The translations under genes and the position numbers were made by a program. Of a stretch of DNA of 64,000 nt, positions 34,629-43,623 are shown piece after piece. Position 1 is the stretch's first letter, and each line of letters begins with the position of its first letter. Source of the DNA: Mucilaginibacter sp. UR6-1 (GTDB lineage Bacteria > Bacteroidota > Bacteroidia > Sphingobacteriales > Sphingobacteriaceae); the NCBI RefSeq assembly GCF_020880975.1, contig NZ_JAJIWP010000003.1, forward strand, positions 558,001 through 622,000, given 5' to 3'. The notes beneath the pieces are model-generated. The model saw only the letters and a program-made list of their open reading frames with translations. It was not told where the DNA came from and did no database searches.

Positions 34629-35207
34629 ATGAATTTCAACCTGTCGCCCACGCTGCAAAATGCTAAAGTGATATTGCGCCCCCTGCAATTGAGTGATGAA
34701 GCCGCCTTGCAACCCATCGCAAATGATAAGGAATGCTGGATGTACAGCCCGACAGACCTTTCGCAGCCCGGCGCATTACATAAATATATGGCCGAAGCTA
34801 TTGCCGAAAGGGAAGCAGGTATCTGCGTTGTATTCACCATAATTGATGATGCAACCAACCGCATAGCAGGCAGCACCCGCCTGGCCGAAATATCATGGCA
34901 GCATGAGCATGCACATTTAGGCTGGACATGGATAGCCCCTGAGTTTCGCGGAACCGGCCTCAACAAAGCCATGAAGTTTGAAATACTGTGCTACGGCTTC
35001 GAGGTGCTCGGCCTCAACCGCATTCAACTCCGTGCCGATGAGCGTAATATCCGCTCGTGCAAAGCTATCGCGGGTCTCGGTGCTAAATATGAAGGCACTG
35101 TTAGGCAGCATATTAAACTATATGATGGATTTTTACGCAGCTCCGCTTACTATAGCATATTAAAAAGTGAGTGGCCGGAGAGCCCGTTGCATAAATTGAA
35201 ATTTTAG
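34629..35207 (+). CDS. GNAT-family acetyltransferase, RimJ/RimL type
   Basis: 192 aa from the ATG at 34629, 1 bp after the ArgE-like stop codon; a longer frame would overlap that gene. The N-terminal VILRPLQLSDEAALQPIA is characteristic of RimJ/RimL-like GNATs. The acetyl-CoA motif is WTWIAPEFRGTGLNKAMKFEIL, followed by RIQLRADERNIRSCKAIAGLGAKYEG. It probably acetylates an N-terminus or a small amine. The tight junction indicates a two-gene operon; a functional link to ornithine metabolism is possible but not shown. Confidence 0.85.
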   Translation: MNFNLSPTLQNAKVILRPLQLSDEAALQPIANDKECWMYSPTDLSQPGALHKYMAEAIAEREAGICVVFTIIDDATNRIAGSTRLAEISWQHEHAHLGWTWIAPEFRGTGLNKAMKFEILCYGFEVLGLNRIQLRADERNIRSCKAIAGLGAKYEGTVRQHIKLYDGFLRSSAYYSILKSEWPESPLHKLKF

Positions 35208-35260
35208 TAATTAATTAATACCTGTACTGAATTGTAATTAGTTCAGATCACTTCATTACT

Positions 35261-35378
35261 TGTCCTAAACTTCTTTTGTACGAACAAAAGAAGCAAAAGT
35301 CGCCGGCTACGTCCTGCCCGGTGAAAGATTATGCTTTGGCAGGGCTTGTGCTACTCCGGGCATTACTGATGCCGGTTG
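35261..35378 (+). repeat. Interspersed repeat module Y, copy 2
   Basis: Gap-free over 118 bp with copies 1 and 3; the hairpin loop differs by one base (ACGA). Similarity continues about 25 bp beyond the module (GGTTTGTGCT). Confidence 0.85.
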
Positions 35379-35447
35379 TTAGGATTATTTGTGGTTTGTG
35401 CTTAATTATATTCAATAACTTCATCGAACTATAAAAAAAGAGCGTCG

Positions 35448-35564
35448 GCCTGCCGGAAAACCGGGCGAGGAGTATGGCCTTGTGCGGCTGAAGGTTTTTT
35501 CCGGCTTGATGTTTGGTTACTTTGCATCTAAGGTAAAGTAACTGGCCTCTGCGGCCAAGAGCAG
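35448..35564 (+). repeat. Interspersed repeat module X, copy 2
   Basis: Same ends as copy 1 at 15843-16014 but without its extra segment. The hairpin GGTTACTTTG ... AAAGTAACTGG and the GGCCTCTGCGGCC dyad are kept. It lies between two Y modules, all in the same orientation. Confidence 0.75.
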
Positions 35565-35612
35565 ATCAACGTAAACAAAGCATAATCATTAATTAGAGCA
35601 CAGTTTATCACC

Positions 35613-35730
35613 TGTCCTAAACTTCTTTTGTGCGAACAAAAGAAGCAAAAGTCGCCGGCTACGTCCTGCCCGGTGAAAGATTATGCTTTGGCGGGGCATA
35701 TGCTACTCCGGACATTACTGATGCCGGTTG
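35613..35730 (+). repeat. Interspersed repeat module Y, copy 3
   Basis: Gap-free over 118 bp with the other two copies and nearly identical to copy 2, 352 bp from it. Follows module X after 48 bp, so this locus reads Y-X-Y, whereas the 16-kb locus reads X-Y. Confidence 0.85.
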
Positions 35731-35770
35731 TTATTTTTATTTGCGGTTTTTGCTTTGATGTCGTTATAAT

Positions 35771-35888
35771 TCCCTCCTTGGGGAGGGTAGGGAGGGGTTA
35801 GCAGGCTACAGGATTTCTCCTCGCACCCGTTCGAAATGGAAAGTGTTATTTAAAGTCCTCCCTCTCGGGGAGGATTTAGGAGGGGTTT
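35771..35888. repeat. Cluster of W-type repeats and a Z2 fragment
   Basis: Two W repeats (35771-35799 and 35855-35888) flank the right half of a Z2 repeat (35811-35840). The last W copy overlaps the 3' end of pyrB by about 2 bp, so it forms the end of that transcript and may act as its terminator. Confidence 0.65.
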
Positions 35889-36813
35889 ATACCGTTTGCC
35901 CGGCAAGTAGGTATAATACCGCCATACGCACGGCCACACCATTCTCCACCTGGTCAAGTATAACGGATTGTTTGCTGTCGGCAACATCACTGGTTATTTC
36001 AACGCCGCGGTTTATCGGGCCGGGGTGCATCACCATAATCTCTTTGTCCAGGCTGTCCAGTATCTGCTTGTTCAAGCCATAAAGCATGGTGTACTCACGC
36101 AGTGATGGAAAGTATTTAATATCCTGACGCTCTAACTGTATGCGCAGCATGTTGGCTACATCGCACCAGTTAAGGGCTTTTATCAGGTTGTGCTCAACCT
36201 TAACGCCCAGCGTGCCAATGTATTTAGGTATCAGCGTTGTGGGGCCGCAAACCATTACCTCGGCACCCAATTGTTTGAGGCAAAGTATGTTGGATAATGC
36301 CACGCGCGAGTGCAGTATATCGCCTACGATCACCACTTTTTTACCCGCAACATCACCATACTTTTCGCGGATAGAATAGGCATCCAGCAGGGCCTGGGTA
36401 GGGTGCTCGTGCGCGCCGTCGCCCGCGTTTACTATCTGTGCGTTTACATGTTTTGACAGGAAGATGCCCGCGCCCGCATACGGATGGCGCATTACCACCA
36501 TATCCACTTTCATGGCCAGTATGTTGTTCACGGTATCTATAAGCGTTTCGCCTTTACTTACGGATGATGATGAGGCCGCGAAGTTGACCACATCTGCCGA
36601 AAGGCGTTTTTCCGCCAGTTCAAACGACAGGCGGGTACGGGTAGAATTTTCAAAAAATATGTTGGCAATGGTTACATCCCTAAGCGAGGGCACTTTTTTT
36701 ATAGGCCTGTTCAATACCGCTTTAAAGGTATCGGCAGTTTGTAATATGAGTTCAATATCTGCCTGGTTCAGATCCTTAATGCCTAAAAGGTGCCTTGTGC
36801 TTAATCCTGCCAT
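35887..36813 (-). CDS. pyrB: Aspartate carbamoyltransferase catalytic subunit
   Basis: 308 aa, full length. The carbamoyl-phosphate loop FENSTRTRLSFE (S57-T-R-T-R61), the flexible-loop SVSKGETL (K87), MRHPYAG, the GDGAHEHPTQALLD segment and the aspartate-site HPGPINRG are all present. It condenses carbamoyl phosphate and aspartate in the second step of pyrimidine synthesis. No regulatory subunit gene (pyrI) is adjacent. It lies 85 bp downstream of pyrR on the same strand, forming a pyrR-pyrB operon. Confidence 0.96.
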   Translation of the reverse strand: MAGLSTRHLLGIKDLNQADIELILQTADTFKAVLNRPIKKVPSLRDVTIANIFFENSTRTRLSFELAEKRLSADVVNFAASSSSVSKGETLIDTVNNILAMKVDMVVMRHPYAGAGIFLSKHVNAQIVNAGDGAHEHPTQALLDAYSIREKYGDVAGKKVVIVGDILHSRVALSNILCLKQLGAEVMVCGPTTLIPKYIGTLGVKVEHNLIKALNWCDVANMLRIQLERQDIKYFPSLREYTMLYGLNKQILDSLDKEIMVMHPGPINRGVEITSDVADSKQSVILDQVENGVAVRMAVLYLLAGQTV

Positions 36814-36898
36814 GTTATGTTGATTTCGAATTTCGGATGTCCGATCTCGAATTTTTTTATTTTCGTTAATGTTTTAGTATGCCTGCCGGCCTTGTAAC

Positions 36899-37444
36899 CT
36901 ATTTTATCTCGCTCAGCAGTTCTATTTTGTCCTCTCCATCGGTTTCTTTCCAGCTAACCACCACGCGCTGCGAGGCAATAGAATCTACCTCTATGCCTAC
37001 ATAATCGGCAGCTACAGGTATATGCCTCGAGTAACGTCGGTCAACCAGTGTCAAAAGTTCCACCTTTTCCGGGCGGCCAAAGGCCAGCATGGCATCCATG
37101 GCGGCACGTATGGTACGGCCTGTCCACAATACGTCATCCATCATCACCACCTTTTTACCCTCAATAATAAAATCAATACGGGTTTGGTTAGGCACCAGCG
37201 GACTTTCGCGCCTGCGGAAATCATCCCGGTAAAAGGTGATATCCAGGTCGCCCTGTAAAATGGTATCGTCAGGTAATATCTTGCGCAATTCTTCGGCCAC
37301 ACGTTTGGCCAAAAATATGCCGCGGGGCTGTATGCCTATAAGTACGGTATTTGAAAAATCATTATGATTCTCGATCAACTGACGACACAAACGTTGTATT
37401 GTTATCTGAAATTTCTGACCGTCGAGCAGTGTTAGATTTAGCAT
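36899..37444 (-). CDS. pyrR: PyrR, pyrimidine operon regulator / uracil phosphoribosyltransferase
   Basis: 181 aa from the ATG at 37444. The PRPP-binding signature KVVMMDDVLWTGRTIRAAMDA and the PyrR-typical LIGIQPRGIFLAKR, GDLDITFYRDDFRRR and LVDRRYSRHIP are present. In Gram-positives PyrR binds pyr mRNA in response to UMP; here it begins the operon with pyrB, so a regulatory role is plausible, although no attenuator was seen in the 85-bp intergenic region. An upstream frame extension to 37507 is unlikely because a promoter box lies within it. Confidence 0.93.
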   Translation of the reverse strand: MLNLTLLDGQKFQITIQRLCRQLIENHNDFSNTVLIGIQPRGIFLAKRVAEELRKILPDDTILQGDLDITFYRDDFRRRESPLVPNQTRIDFIIEGKKVVMMDDVLWTGRTIRAAMDAMLAFGRPEKVELLTLVDRRYSRHIPVAADYVGIEVDSIASQRVVVSWKETDGEDKIELLSEIK

Positions 37445-37462
37445 CGCTGGGATAGATTTGGG

Positions 37463-37470
37463 CAAAAATA
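37463..37470 (-). promoter_or_regulatory. -7 box of the pyrRB promoter
   Basis: TATTTTTG on the minus strand matches TAnnTTTG and ends 18 nt before the chosen pyrR ATG, which excludes the longer upstream start. Confidence 0.5.
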
Positions 37471-37555
37471 GGAAAAAGTTTGGGTTTAATACCAGCCCTT
37501 GCATCATGTTTAATTAAAGATGCCTATCTTGACTTTAATTTTACCGCCCCGCCTT

Positions 37556-40363
37556 ATGCCTTATTTTAAGCAGTTATTAATTGTATGTGTTGTATTTATA
37601 ACCGGTTTTAGCAATGCTTATTGCCAAACAGATACCGCCGGAATAAAAAAGTACATCGCTGCTGCCGAAGCCTATCAAACCAAATATCCGGCTGAAAAAC
37701 TGTATCTCCATTTTGATAAACCTTACTATGCCGCGGGCGATACCATTTGGTTTAAGGCTTATTTGTTGATGGCTGCAAATGGGGCCCCATCTGTTAAAAG
37801 TTCAAAGCTGTATGTATCATTACTAAATGATAAAAACGGCGAGGTACAAAAACTTGCCGTGCCCGTAGCATCAGGCCTTGCGCAGGGGTATATGGTGCTT
37901 GATGATAAAACGCTGGCCGATGGTGGCTATACTATCCGCGCGTATACCAACTGGATGGGTAATTTTAATGAGGATCATTTTTTTCATAAACAGTTTTACA
38001 TCGGCAGGCCTGCTGCCGATTCGTGGCTGGTATCATCATCGCACACTATAAAAAAAGTGGCCAATGGTACCGAGGTTAACCTATCTCTGCAAATTAAGGA
38101 TATGCAGCAACGCCCCGAGGGCTATAAGGATGTTGAGATGCGCATATTGAGCGGCAGTAAACCCTTATTTAAAAGCACACATGTTACGCCTGATAACGGC
38201 ATCATCAACACTACGTTTATAATACCTGCAAAGGCTGATACGGGCAGTTTAAGCATTAGCCTGGCCAACATTAAAAATAAAGCGCAAACAGCATCTTTTC
38301 CGTTTTACAGCGGTGTAGCGCAAAATATTGATGTACAGTTTATGCCCGAGGGCGGCAGCCTCGTAGCAGGGCTTTATAGCCGTGTAGCCCTCAAGGTAAT
38401 TGGTGAGGATGGGCTTGGCGTAAATATAAAAGGCAGTGTATTCAATTCAAAAAGTGAGGAAGTAAGCGTATTTACAACTACCCATAATGGTATGGGCATG
38501 TTTGCCCTGATGCCGCAGGCCGGTGAAAAATATATGGCTAAAATACAGGTGAATGATAGTACCGTGATCAGCCATAAGCTGCCCGAAGTGCAGGCTTCAG
38601 GGTTGGTATTGAGGGTTGATAACATTTCTAAGTCCGACTCGGTGATCATCTATGTTACCGGTACGCCGGATATGGCAGGTAAGCATTTTTCATTGATCGC
38701 GCAGTCGCGGGATGTAGTGTATTTTGGTTTGCCCCTGGTTTTAAACAAGGGTGTTTATAACAGGGTAATAAGCAAACAGCTTTTCCCTACCGGCATTGCG
38801 CAGGTAATGCTGATGAATGAGCTTAACCAGCCACTTAACGAGCGCCGCTTTTTTGTTGATCATCATGATGGGCTGCATATTAAACCTGCCACTGCACAAA
38901 GCTATTTGCTGAGAGATAGCATCAGCATCGGGTTAGATGTTACTGGCAGGGATGGCAAACCCGTTATCGGCAGTTTTTCGGCCTCGGTAACGGATGACGG
39001 GCAGATCAGGCATGATGGATATGTCGACAATATAATAAGCCGCATGTTGCTTACCGCCAACCTAAAAGGATATGTTGAGCAACCGGCATGGTATTTTAAG
39101 GATGATACGTTAACTACCCGCCGTGCGTTGGATATATTGCTGCTTACCCAAGGGTGGACGAATTATAATACTACTGATATTTTAAAAACAGATACCGGGC
39201 TTAAATACATTGCCGAGGCTAATAATAGCCTATCGGGCAAGGTGACAGGATTATTTAAAAAGCCTATGAAGAATGCCAGGGTCACCATCCTGTCCACCCT
39301 GAGCAGCGACTTGTTTATTGCAGATACCCAAACAGACGATAACGGGCTGTTTACTTTTACTGACCTGCCTGTTACTGATACCATAGCCTATACACTCAAG
39401 ATACACAATGCCAAGGGTAAAGTACCTAACGGCGCTATAAAGGTGTTTGAGCCTTTGCCAATGTGGCCAATGGCCGCACAACCACTCAAGCCTGTGCCAT
39501 GGTTTTACAAAAGCGACCCAACCCTGCTGAATTATCTGCAAGCCAACAAGCAGCAGGCCGAAAAGAATAATAAGCTCAATGCCGGTAATGTTAAAGGGCC
39601 TATACTTGATGAGGTAAATATTAAAGGTAAAAAGGCAAGTAAAAGAATAGGTATGGCCTGGGCCACGCCCGTAAAACAGATAGAAGAAAAGGAACTTATT
39701 GAAGCCCGGCGCACAACGCTCAAGGATTTGTTATACAGCAAGCTTAAACGTTTCCGTATTTCCAATACTTATTCTCCAACAATATTCACTAAAATAGGTA
39801 TTCAACGCCAGGATAACTATGTTTATGAGTCGATCCTGATAGGCGATGTGGTGGTTGACGGCATGAGTATTAGGAGATTATTAGGTGATGCTATACCTGG
39901 CGACCCTACCGGGAATGGATTTAGCTCCGCGGCTCCTGATGAGTTCTTTACTAACGTGAATTCATTTTTTACCCGTTTAAGTGCCGAGGATGTAAAAGAT
40001 ATTCAGATGATGCGCACGGATGTTAGTTACATTTTATCTGTTACCACCCGCAGTGGCGCGGGGCCAACCTTGAGTGGCAGCACCTTTGGCAGTTATGTGT
40101 ATCGCCCTATGCCATTACAGCCGCATAAGGATTTTTATCGCCCCCGTTATACTGTAAAAGATGTTAATGTACCCGATTATCGCTCAACCATCCACTGGGA
40201 ACCTAACATTATAACCGATGATAAGGGTAAAGCAAACTTCTCCTTTTTTGCAGGAGCAAAACCGGGGACATATACACTGATTATAGAAGGTACTTCGCTC
40301 GATGGGCGTTACGGCTGCCGTGTTGAAAAGATAACTATCAGCGAGCAGCAAAAATCAAAGTGA
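37556..40363 (+). CDS. Large exported macroglobulin-like protein with plug-like C-terminal part
   Basis: 935 aa from the ATG at 37556, which opens a signal peptide (FKQLLIVCVVFITGFSNAYC). Residues about 35-150 are a macroglobulin-like MG domain (KLYLHFDKPYYAAGDTIWFKAY is its hallmark). Several further beta-sandwich modules follow, then a CarboxypepD_reg-like segment (LSGKVTGLFKKPMKNARVTIL, about 560-590). Near residues 745-860 is a stretch resembling a TonB-receptor plug (EDVKDIQMMRTDVSYILSVTTRSGAG), and the end returns to an MG-like fold. No thioester motif and no beta-barrel follows. Such proteins are frequent in Bacteroidota with unknown function; surface or periplasmic. Divergent from pyrR. 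Confidence 0.7.
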   Translation: MPYFKQLLIVCVVFITGFSNAYCQTDTAGIKKYIAAAEAYQTKYPAEKLYLHFDKPYYAAGDTIWFKAYLLMAANGAPSVKSSKLYVSLLNDKNGEVQKLAVPVASGLAQGYMVLDDKTLADGGYTIRAYTNWMGNFNEDHFFHKQFYIGRPAADSWLVSSSHTIKKVANGTEVNLSLQIKDMQQRPEGYKDVEMRILSGSKPLFKSTHVTPDNGIINTTFIIPAKADTGSLSISLANIKNKAQTASFPFYSGVAQNIDVQFMPEGGSLVAGLYSRVALKVIGEDGLGVNIKGSVFNSKSEEVSVFTTTHNGMGMFALMPQAGEKYMAKIQVNDSTVISHKLPEVQASGLVLRVDNISKSDSVIIYVTGTPDMAGKHFSLIAQSRDVVYFGLPLVLNKGVYNRVISKQLFPTGIAQVMLMNELNQPLNERRFFVDHHDGLHIKPATAQSYLLRDSISIGLDVTGRDGKPVIGSFSASVTDDGQIRHDGYVDNIISRMLLTANLKGYVEQPAWYFKDDTLTTRRALDILLLTQGWTNYNTTDILKTDTGLKYIAEANNSLSGKVTGLFKKPMKNARVTILSTLSSDLFIADTQTDDNGLFTFTDLPVTDTIAYTLKIHNAKGKVPNGAIKVFEPLPMWPMAAQPLKPVPWFYKSDPTLLNYLQANKQQAEKNNKLNAGNVKGPILDEVNIKGKKASKRIGMAWATPVKQIEEKELIEARRTTLKDLLYSKLKRFRISNTYSPTIFTKIGIQRQDNYVYESILIGDVVVDGMSIRRLLGDAIPGDPTGNGFSSAAPDEFFTNVNSFFTRLSAEDVKDIQMMRTDVSYILSVTTRSGAGPTLSGSTFGSYVYRPMPLQPHKDFYRPRYTVKDVNVPDYRSTIHWEPNIITDDKGKANFSFFAGAKPGTYTLIIEGTSLDGRYGCRVEKITISEQQKSK

Positions 40364-40389
40364 TACATCCGGTTAAACGGTAACGTTTG

Positions 40390-40686
40390 TTAACATTGAA
40401 TAGTTGATACCGCATACGGTAAAAACAGCATAAGCAGTAACATGGGCAGCAGGCAAAGGGCTATTATAATGTTGACTGTTTTTAAAGAGGTATTATAACC
40501 GGCCCAGTTATAAATGATATGCCTTGCCAACATGCCATAACTTAAAGCGGCAAGCGCGGCGCTAACGATCATAGATATAACTACCGCCGATTTATTTATT
40601 TGCGGGGTAAACAGCACGGCTATCGACACAAAAAATAAAACTACGATGATAAGTGCCGAATGCTTAGGGGTAAAAATTTTATTCAC
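40390..40686 (-). CDS. Small three-helix membrane protein of unknown function
   Basis: 98 aa with three hydrophobic helices (about 11-28, 34-52 and 70-92) and a basic N-terminus (MNKIFTPKH). Not recognised. It lies after rpsA on the same strand but behind the rpsA terminator, so it probably has its own promoter. No conserved polar residues in the membrane that would suggest transport. Confidence 0.5.
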   Translation of the reverse strand: MNKIFTPKHSALIIVVLFFVSIAVLFTPQINKSAVVISMIVSAALAALSYGMLARHIIYNWAGYNTSLKTVNIIIALCLLPMLLLMLFLPYAVSTIQC

Positions 40687-40696
40687 GGTATCAATA

Positions 40697-40730
40697 TAAA
40701 AAAGCCGCTGTACCTAAATACAGCGGCTTT
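40697..40730 (-). terminator. Terminator of rpsA
   Basis: AAAGCCGCTGTA (40701-40712) pairs perfectly with TACAGCGGCTTT (40719-40730), 6-nt loop. On the minus strand a T-run follows. It lies 29 bp after the rpsA stop codon. Confidence 0.88.
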
Positions 40731-40758
40731 GCTATGAAGAATTAAATTTACTTAATGC

Positions 40759-42705
40759 TTATTTTGAATCTTCCTGAGATTTGCGGGCTTCGCTTTCAGC
40801 GCCTTCCATCTGTTGTTTCAATTGTGCAAGTACGCTAAGATCACCTAAAGTAGATTTCTCAACAGAATCTTTCACTTTTTTAACAGCATTGCTGGCAGCT
40901 TTAGCTTCCTTCTTGCGGTTCTCAAAGTCCTGAACGCGTGCTTCGGCGCGTGCTTCTTCCCAGATGCGTGAGTGAGAAATAACGATACGTTTGTTCTCTT
41001 TGTTAAACTCAATGATCTTGAATTCAGCAGTTTCGTCAGCTTTAACGCTTGTGCCGTCCTCTTTAACCAGGTGTTTGGTTGGCGCAAAGCCTTCAACACC
41101 GTAAGGTAAAGCTACGATAGCACCTTTATCAGTTACTTTTAATACTGTACCTTCATGTATCGAGTCGATAGTGAATACGGTTTCAAAAGTATCCCAAGGG
41201 TTTTCTTCAAGTTGTTTGTGGCCCAGGCTCAGTTTACGGTTGTCGGTATCAAGCTCCAGAACTACTACGTTCAGTTTCTCGCCAACTTTAGTAAACTCAT
41301 TAGGGTGATTCACTTTTTTAGACCATGAAAGATCAGAGATGTGGATCAAACCGTCGATACCGTCTTCCAGTTCAACAAACACACCAAAGTTGGTCATGTT
41401 TTTAACTGTAGCTACGTGTTGAGTACCAACAGCGTATTTATCGGCAGCTTGTTGCCATGGATCAGGCGTTAATTGCTTAATACCTAATGACATTTTGCGC
41501 TCTTCACGATCCAAAGTAAGTACCTGAGCTTCAACCTCGTCGCTTACTTTCAGGAATTCCTGAGGGTTACGCAGGTTTTGTGACCATGACATTTCTGATA
41601 CGTGGATCAAGCCTTCAACACCAGGGGTGATTTCAAGGAATGCGCCGTAATCAGCAACAGTAACAATTTTACCTTTAACTTTTGAGCCAACCTGGATGTT
41701 TTCATCCAAATTTTGCCAAGGGTGCGGGGTAAGTTGTTTTAAGCCAAGGGCGATACGTTTTTTCTCGTCATCAAAGTCAAGTACCACAACGTTGATCTTT
41801 TGATCAAGCGCAAGTACTTCACGCGGATGCTCGATACGGCCCCATGATATATCGGTAATGTGCAGTAAGCCGTCAACGCCACCAAGATCGATGAATACAC
41901 CGAAGTCAGTAATGTTTTTAACGGTACCTTCCAATACCTGGCCTTTTTCAAGGCGTGCAACAATCTCAGTTTTTTGGTTCTCCAGATCGTCCTCGATAAG
42001 AACTTTGTGAGATACCACAACGTTTTTGAATTCGTGGTTGATTTTAACAACTTTGAATTCCATAGTTTTACCAACGTACACATCGTAATCACGGATAGGT
42101 TTGATATCGATCTGTGAACCTGGTAAGAAGGCTTCAACGCCCATTATATCAACAATTAAACCACCTTTGGTACGGCTCTTAACAAAACCGGTGATGATCT
42201 CATCGTTATCTAAAGCAGCATTAATGCGCTCCCATGATTGTTGTGTTTTTGCACGTTTGCGTGAAAGTACTAACTGGCCGTTAGCATCTTCCTGCGATTC
42301 AACAAAAACCTCAACTTTATCGCCTACCTTAAGGTCAGGCATATCACGGAATTCAGAAGCCGACACTAAACCGTCTGACTTGAACCCTACGTTTAACACA
42401 ACATCTTTACTGTTGATGTTCACTACAGTACCTGTAATGATCTCGCCTTTAGTGATTGAGCTAAATGTACCATCGTACAATTGCTCAAGCTTCTGGCGCT
42501 CTTCGTCATTGTAGTTGCCGAATTTTTTGTCATCAGCATCCCAGTCAAAATCTGCTGATGGGGTTGCCAGTTGTAGTTTGATGTCGTCAATAGAAAATGA
42601 ATCAGCTTCTGATTCAATTGTTTCTTTTTGCGCAGAGGCATTTACTGAATCGAGTTCAGCTTGCTTCGCTTTTAATTCTTTTTCTGCTTCTTGTTTTTTT
42701 GCCAT
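40759..42705 (-). CDS. rpsA: 30S ribosomal protein S1
   Basis: 648 aa from the ATG at 42705 (MAKKQEAEKELK); the longer frame would read through the promoter. After an N-terminal Lys/Glu-rich extension of about 90 residues there are six S1 OB-fold repeats; typical blocks are ITGTVVNINSKDVVLNVG, LEGTVKNITDFGVFIDLGGVDGLLHITDISWGRI and VATVKNMTNFGVFVELEDGIDGLIHISDLSWSKK. S1 binds mRNA on the small subunit; in Bacteroidota, where Shine-Dalgarno pairing is little used, this is thought to matter for initiation. Its leader holds a promoter box, a perfect hairpin and a GGAG 12 nt before the start. Confidence 0.96.
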   Translation of the reverse strand: MAKKQEAEKELKAKQAELDSVNASAQKETIESEADSFSIDDIKLQLATPSADFDWDADDKKFGNYNDEERQKLEQLYDGTFSSITKGEIITGTVVNINSKDVVLNVGFKSDGLVSASEFRDMPDLKVGDKVEVFVESQEDANGQLVLSRKRAKTQQSWERINAALDNDEIITGFVKSRTKGGLIVDIMGVEAFLPGSQIDIKPIRDYDVYVGKTMEFKVVKINHEFKNVVVSHKVLIEDDLENQKTEIVARLEKGQVLEGTVKNITDFGVFIDLGGVDGLLHITDISWGRIEHPREVLALDQKINVVVLDFDDEKKRIALGLKQLTPHPWQNLDENIQVGSKVKGKIVTVADYGAFLEITPGVEGLIHVSEMSWSQNLRNPQEFLKVSDEVEAQVLTLDREERKMSLGIKQLTPDPWQQAADKYAVGTQHVATVKNMTNFGVFVELEDGIDGLIHISDLSWSKKVNHPNEFTKVGEKLNVVVLELDTDNRKLSLGHKQLEENPWDTFETVFTIDSIHEGTVLKVTDKGAIVALPYGVEGFAPTKHLVKEDGTSVKADETAEFKIIEFNKENKRIVISHSRIWEEARAEARVQDFENRKKEAKAASNAVKKVKDSVEKSTLGDLSVLAQLKQQMEGAESEARKSQEDSK

Positions 42706-42717
42706 TAAATAAATTTT

Positions 42718-42754
42718 CTCCTTTTCCCAATTATAAATTGGGACTGCAAAGGTA
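42718..42754 (-). promoter_or_regulatory. rpsA promoter and 5' leader hairpin
   Basis: On the minus strand: a -7 box TACCTTTG (42754-42747), a possible -33 TTTG at 42775-42772, then a perfect 7-bp hairpin CCCAATT / AATTGGG with a 3-nt loop (42726-42742) at what would be the very 5' end of the mRNA, then GGAG (42721-42718) 12 nt before the ATG. Confidence 0.5.
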
Positions 42755-42824
42755 CAGATATATTTTTGGTACAAAAAAATTTATTTAATGTTAAATGTTG
42801 ATTTTAAGGCAGTTTTTATCAACA

Positions 42825-43511
42825 TCACATCATTTTCTCGGTATCGGATGCTAATCCTTCGCCTACAACATCAAATACATCCATATATTTATTAAAGATG
42901 TTTTGGCGGTAAGCTATCAGTACATTATCAATGGCGTTTTCCTGCGAGGGGGTAAAAGGGGTAGGCCATACACGCATACATATACGTTTAAGCGCGTAAG
43001 CAATGTGCTGGGTTTCGGCATAGGAGTGCAGGTAGCGTTCTTTTTTAAACATGGCGAAGAACCGCAGAAATATATCCGGATCATCCATGCCGCTGAATTG
43101 CAAAAAGTTAACTATTACATCGCTGTTACAAGCCTGTAAATGATCGTAAAAGTCATCCGGGTTAACCTCACCGGTGGTGATAAGCAGGTTATCAAGTATC
43201 AGCTCAATAGCAATATGGCCTAAAAAAAACGGCTTTACAGCCGAGCCTGCTATAACCGGGGCCAGTTCAAGCCTTAGCGCATGCGAGTGTTCGGCAAAAA
43301 AAGCGGATGAGTGAAAATGTCTGTCAACTTCCAGGTGTTTTTTCCAGCCGCCTATCAGGGCGTTAACGCGCGGGTCAGGGTGTTCCAGTTTCTCGGGATG
43401 AATAATTACGTTTTTATCGGCATTCTTGAGCAGGTCGGGCAGCACGGTGCCCAACACAAAATAGCAGTTTGTGTTATCACGCTCATAGTAGTAATGCGAC
43501 AAAAAATTCAT
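42825..43511 (-). CDS. Hypothetical protein with distant likeness to ACP phosphodiesterase (AcpH/DUF479)
   Basis: 228 aa, soluble and mostly helical. The opening MNFLSHYYYERDNTNCYFVLGTVLPDLLK parallels the AcpH start (MNFLAH....GN..GD), and WKKHLEVDRHFHSS parallels the HR.ID.ftd histidine region of that HD-like family, which removes phosphopantetheine from acyl carrier protein. A later FFLGHIAIELILDNLL supplies another His. The match is by eye and distant, so the activity is unproven; the family is otherwise annotated as hypothetical in Sphingobacteriaceae. It is upstream of rpsA on the same strand with a 120-bp gap containing the rpsA promoter. Confidence 0.55.
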   Translation of the reverse strand: MNFLSHYYYERDNTNCYFVLGTVLPDLLKNADKNVIIHPEKLEHPDPRVNALIGGWKKHLEVDRHFHSSAFFAEHSHALRLELAPVIAGSAVKPFFLGHIAIELILDNLLITTGEVNPDDFYDHLQACNSDVIVNFLQFSGMDDPDIFLRFFAMFKKERYLHSYAETQHIAYALKRICMRVWPTPFTPSQENAIDNVLIAYRQNIFNKYMDVFDVVGEGLASDTEKMM

Positions 43512-43593
43512 AGGTGGCGTTTGAATTAAATTTTACGCGATCATCACAATTTACTAATTTTTAATGAGAACGGTGGCAATAATGTTATTATTT

Positions 43594-43601
43594 TATCTTT
43601 G
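43594..43601 (+). promoter_or_regulatory. -7 box of the tyrS promoter
   Basis: TATCTTTG matches TAnnTTTG and is followed by GCAGC, the usual context in this window; 22 nt before the tyrS ATG. Confidence 0.5.
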
Positions 43602-43623
43602 CAGCTTTTGAAAATTACGTACA

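Noticed and set aside
42706..42774. Longer start of the S1 protein
   Set aside because: The extra residues would be encoded by the promoter and leader hairpin; the protein from 42705 begins with the typical Lys/Glu-rich extension.
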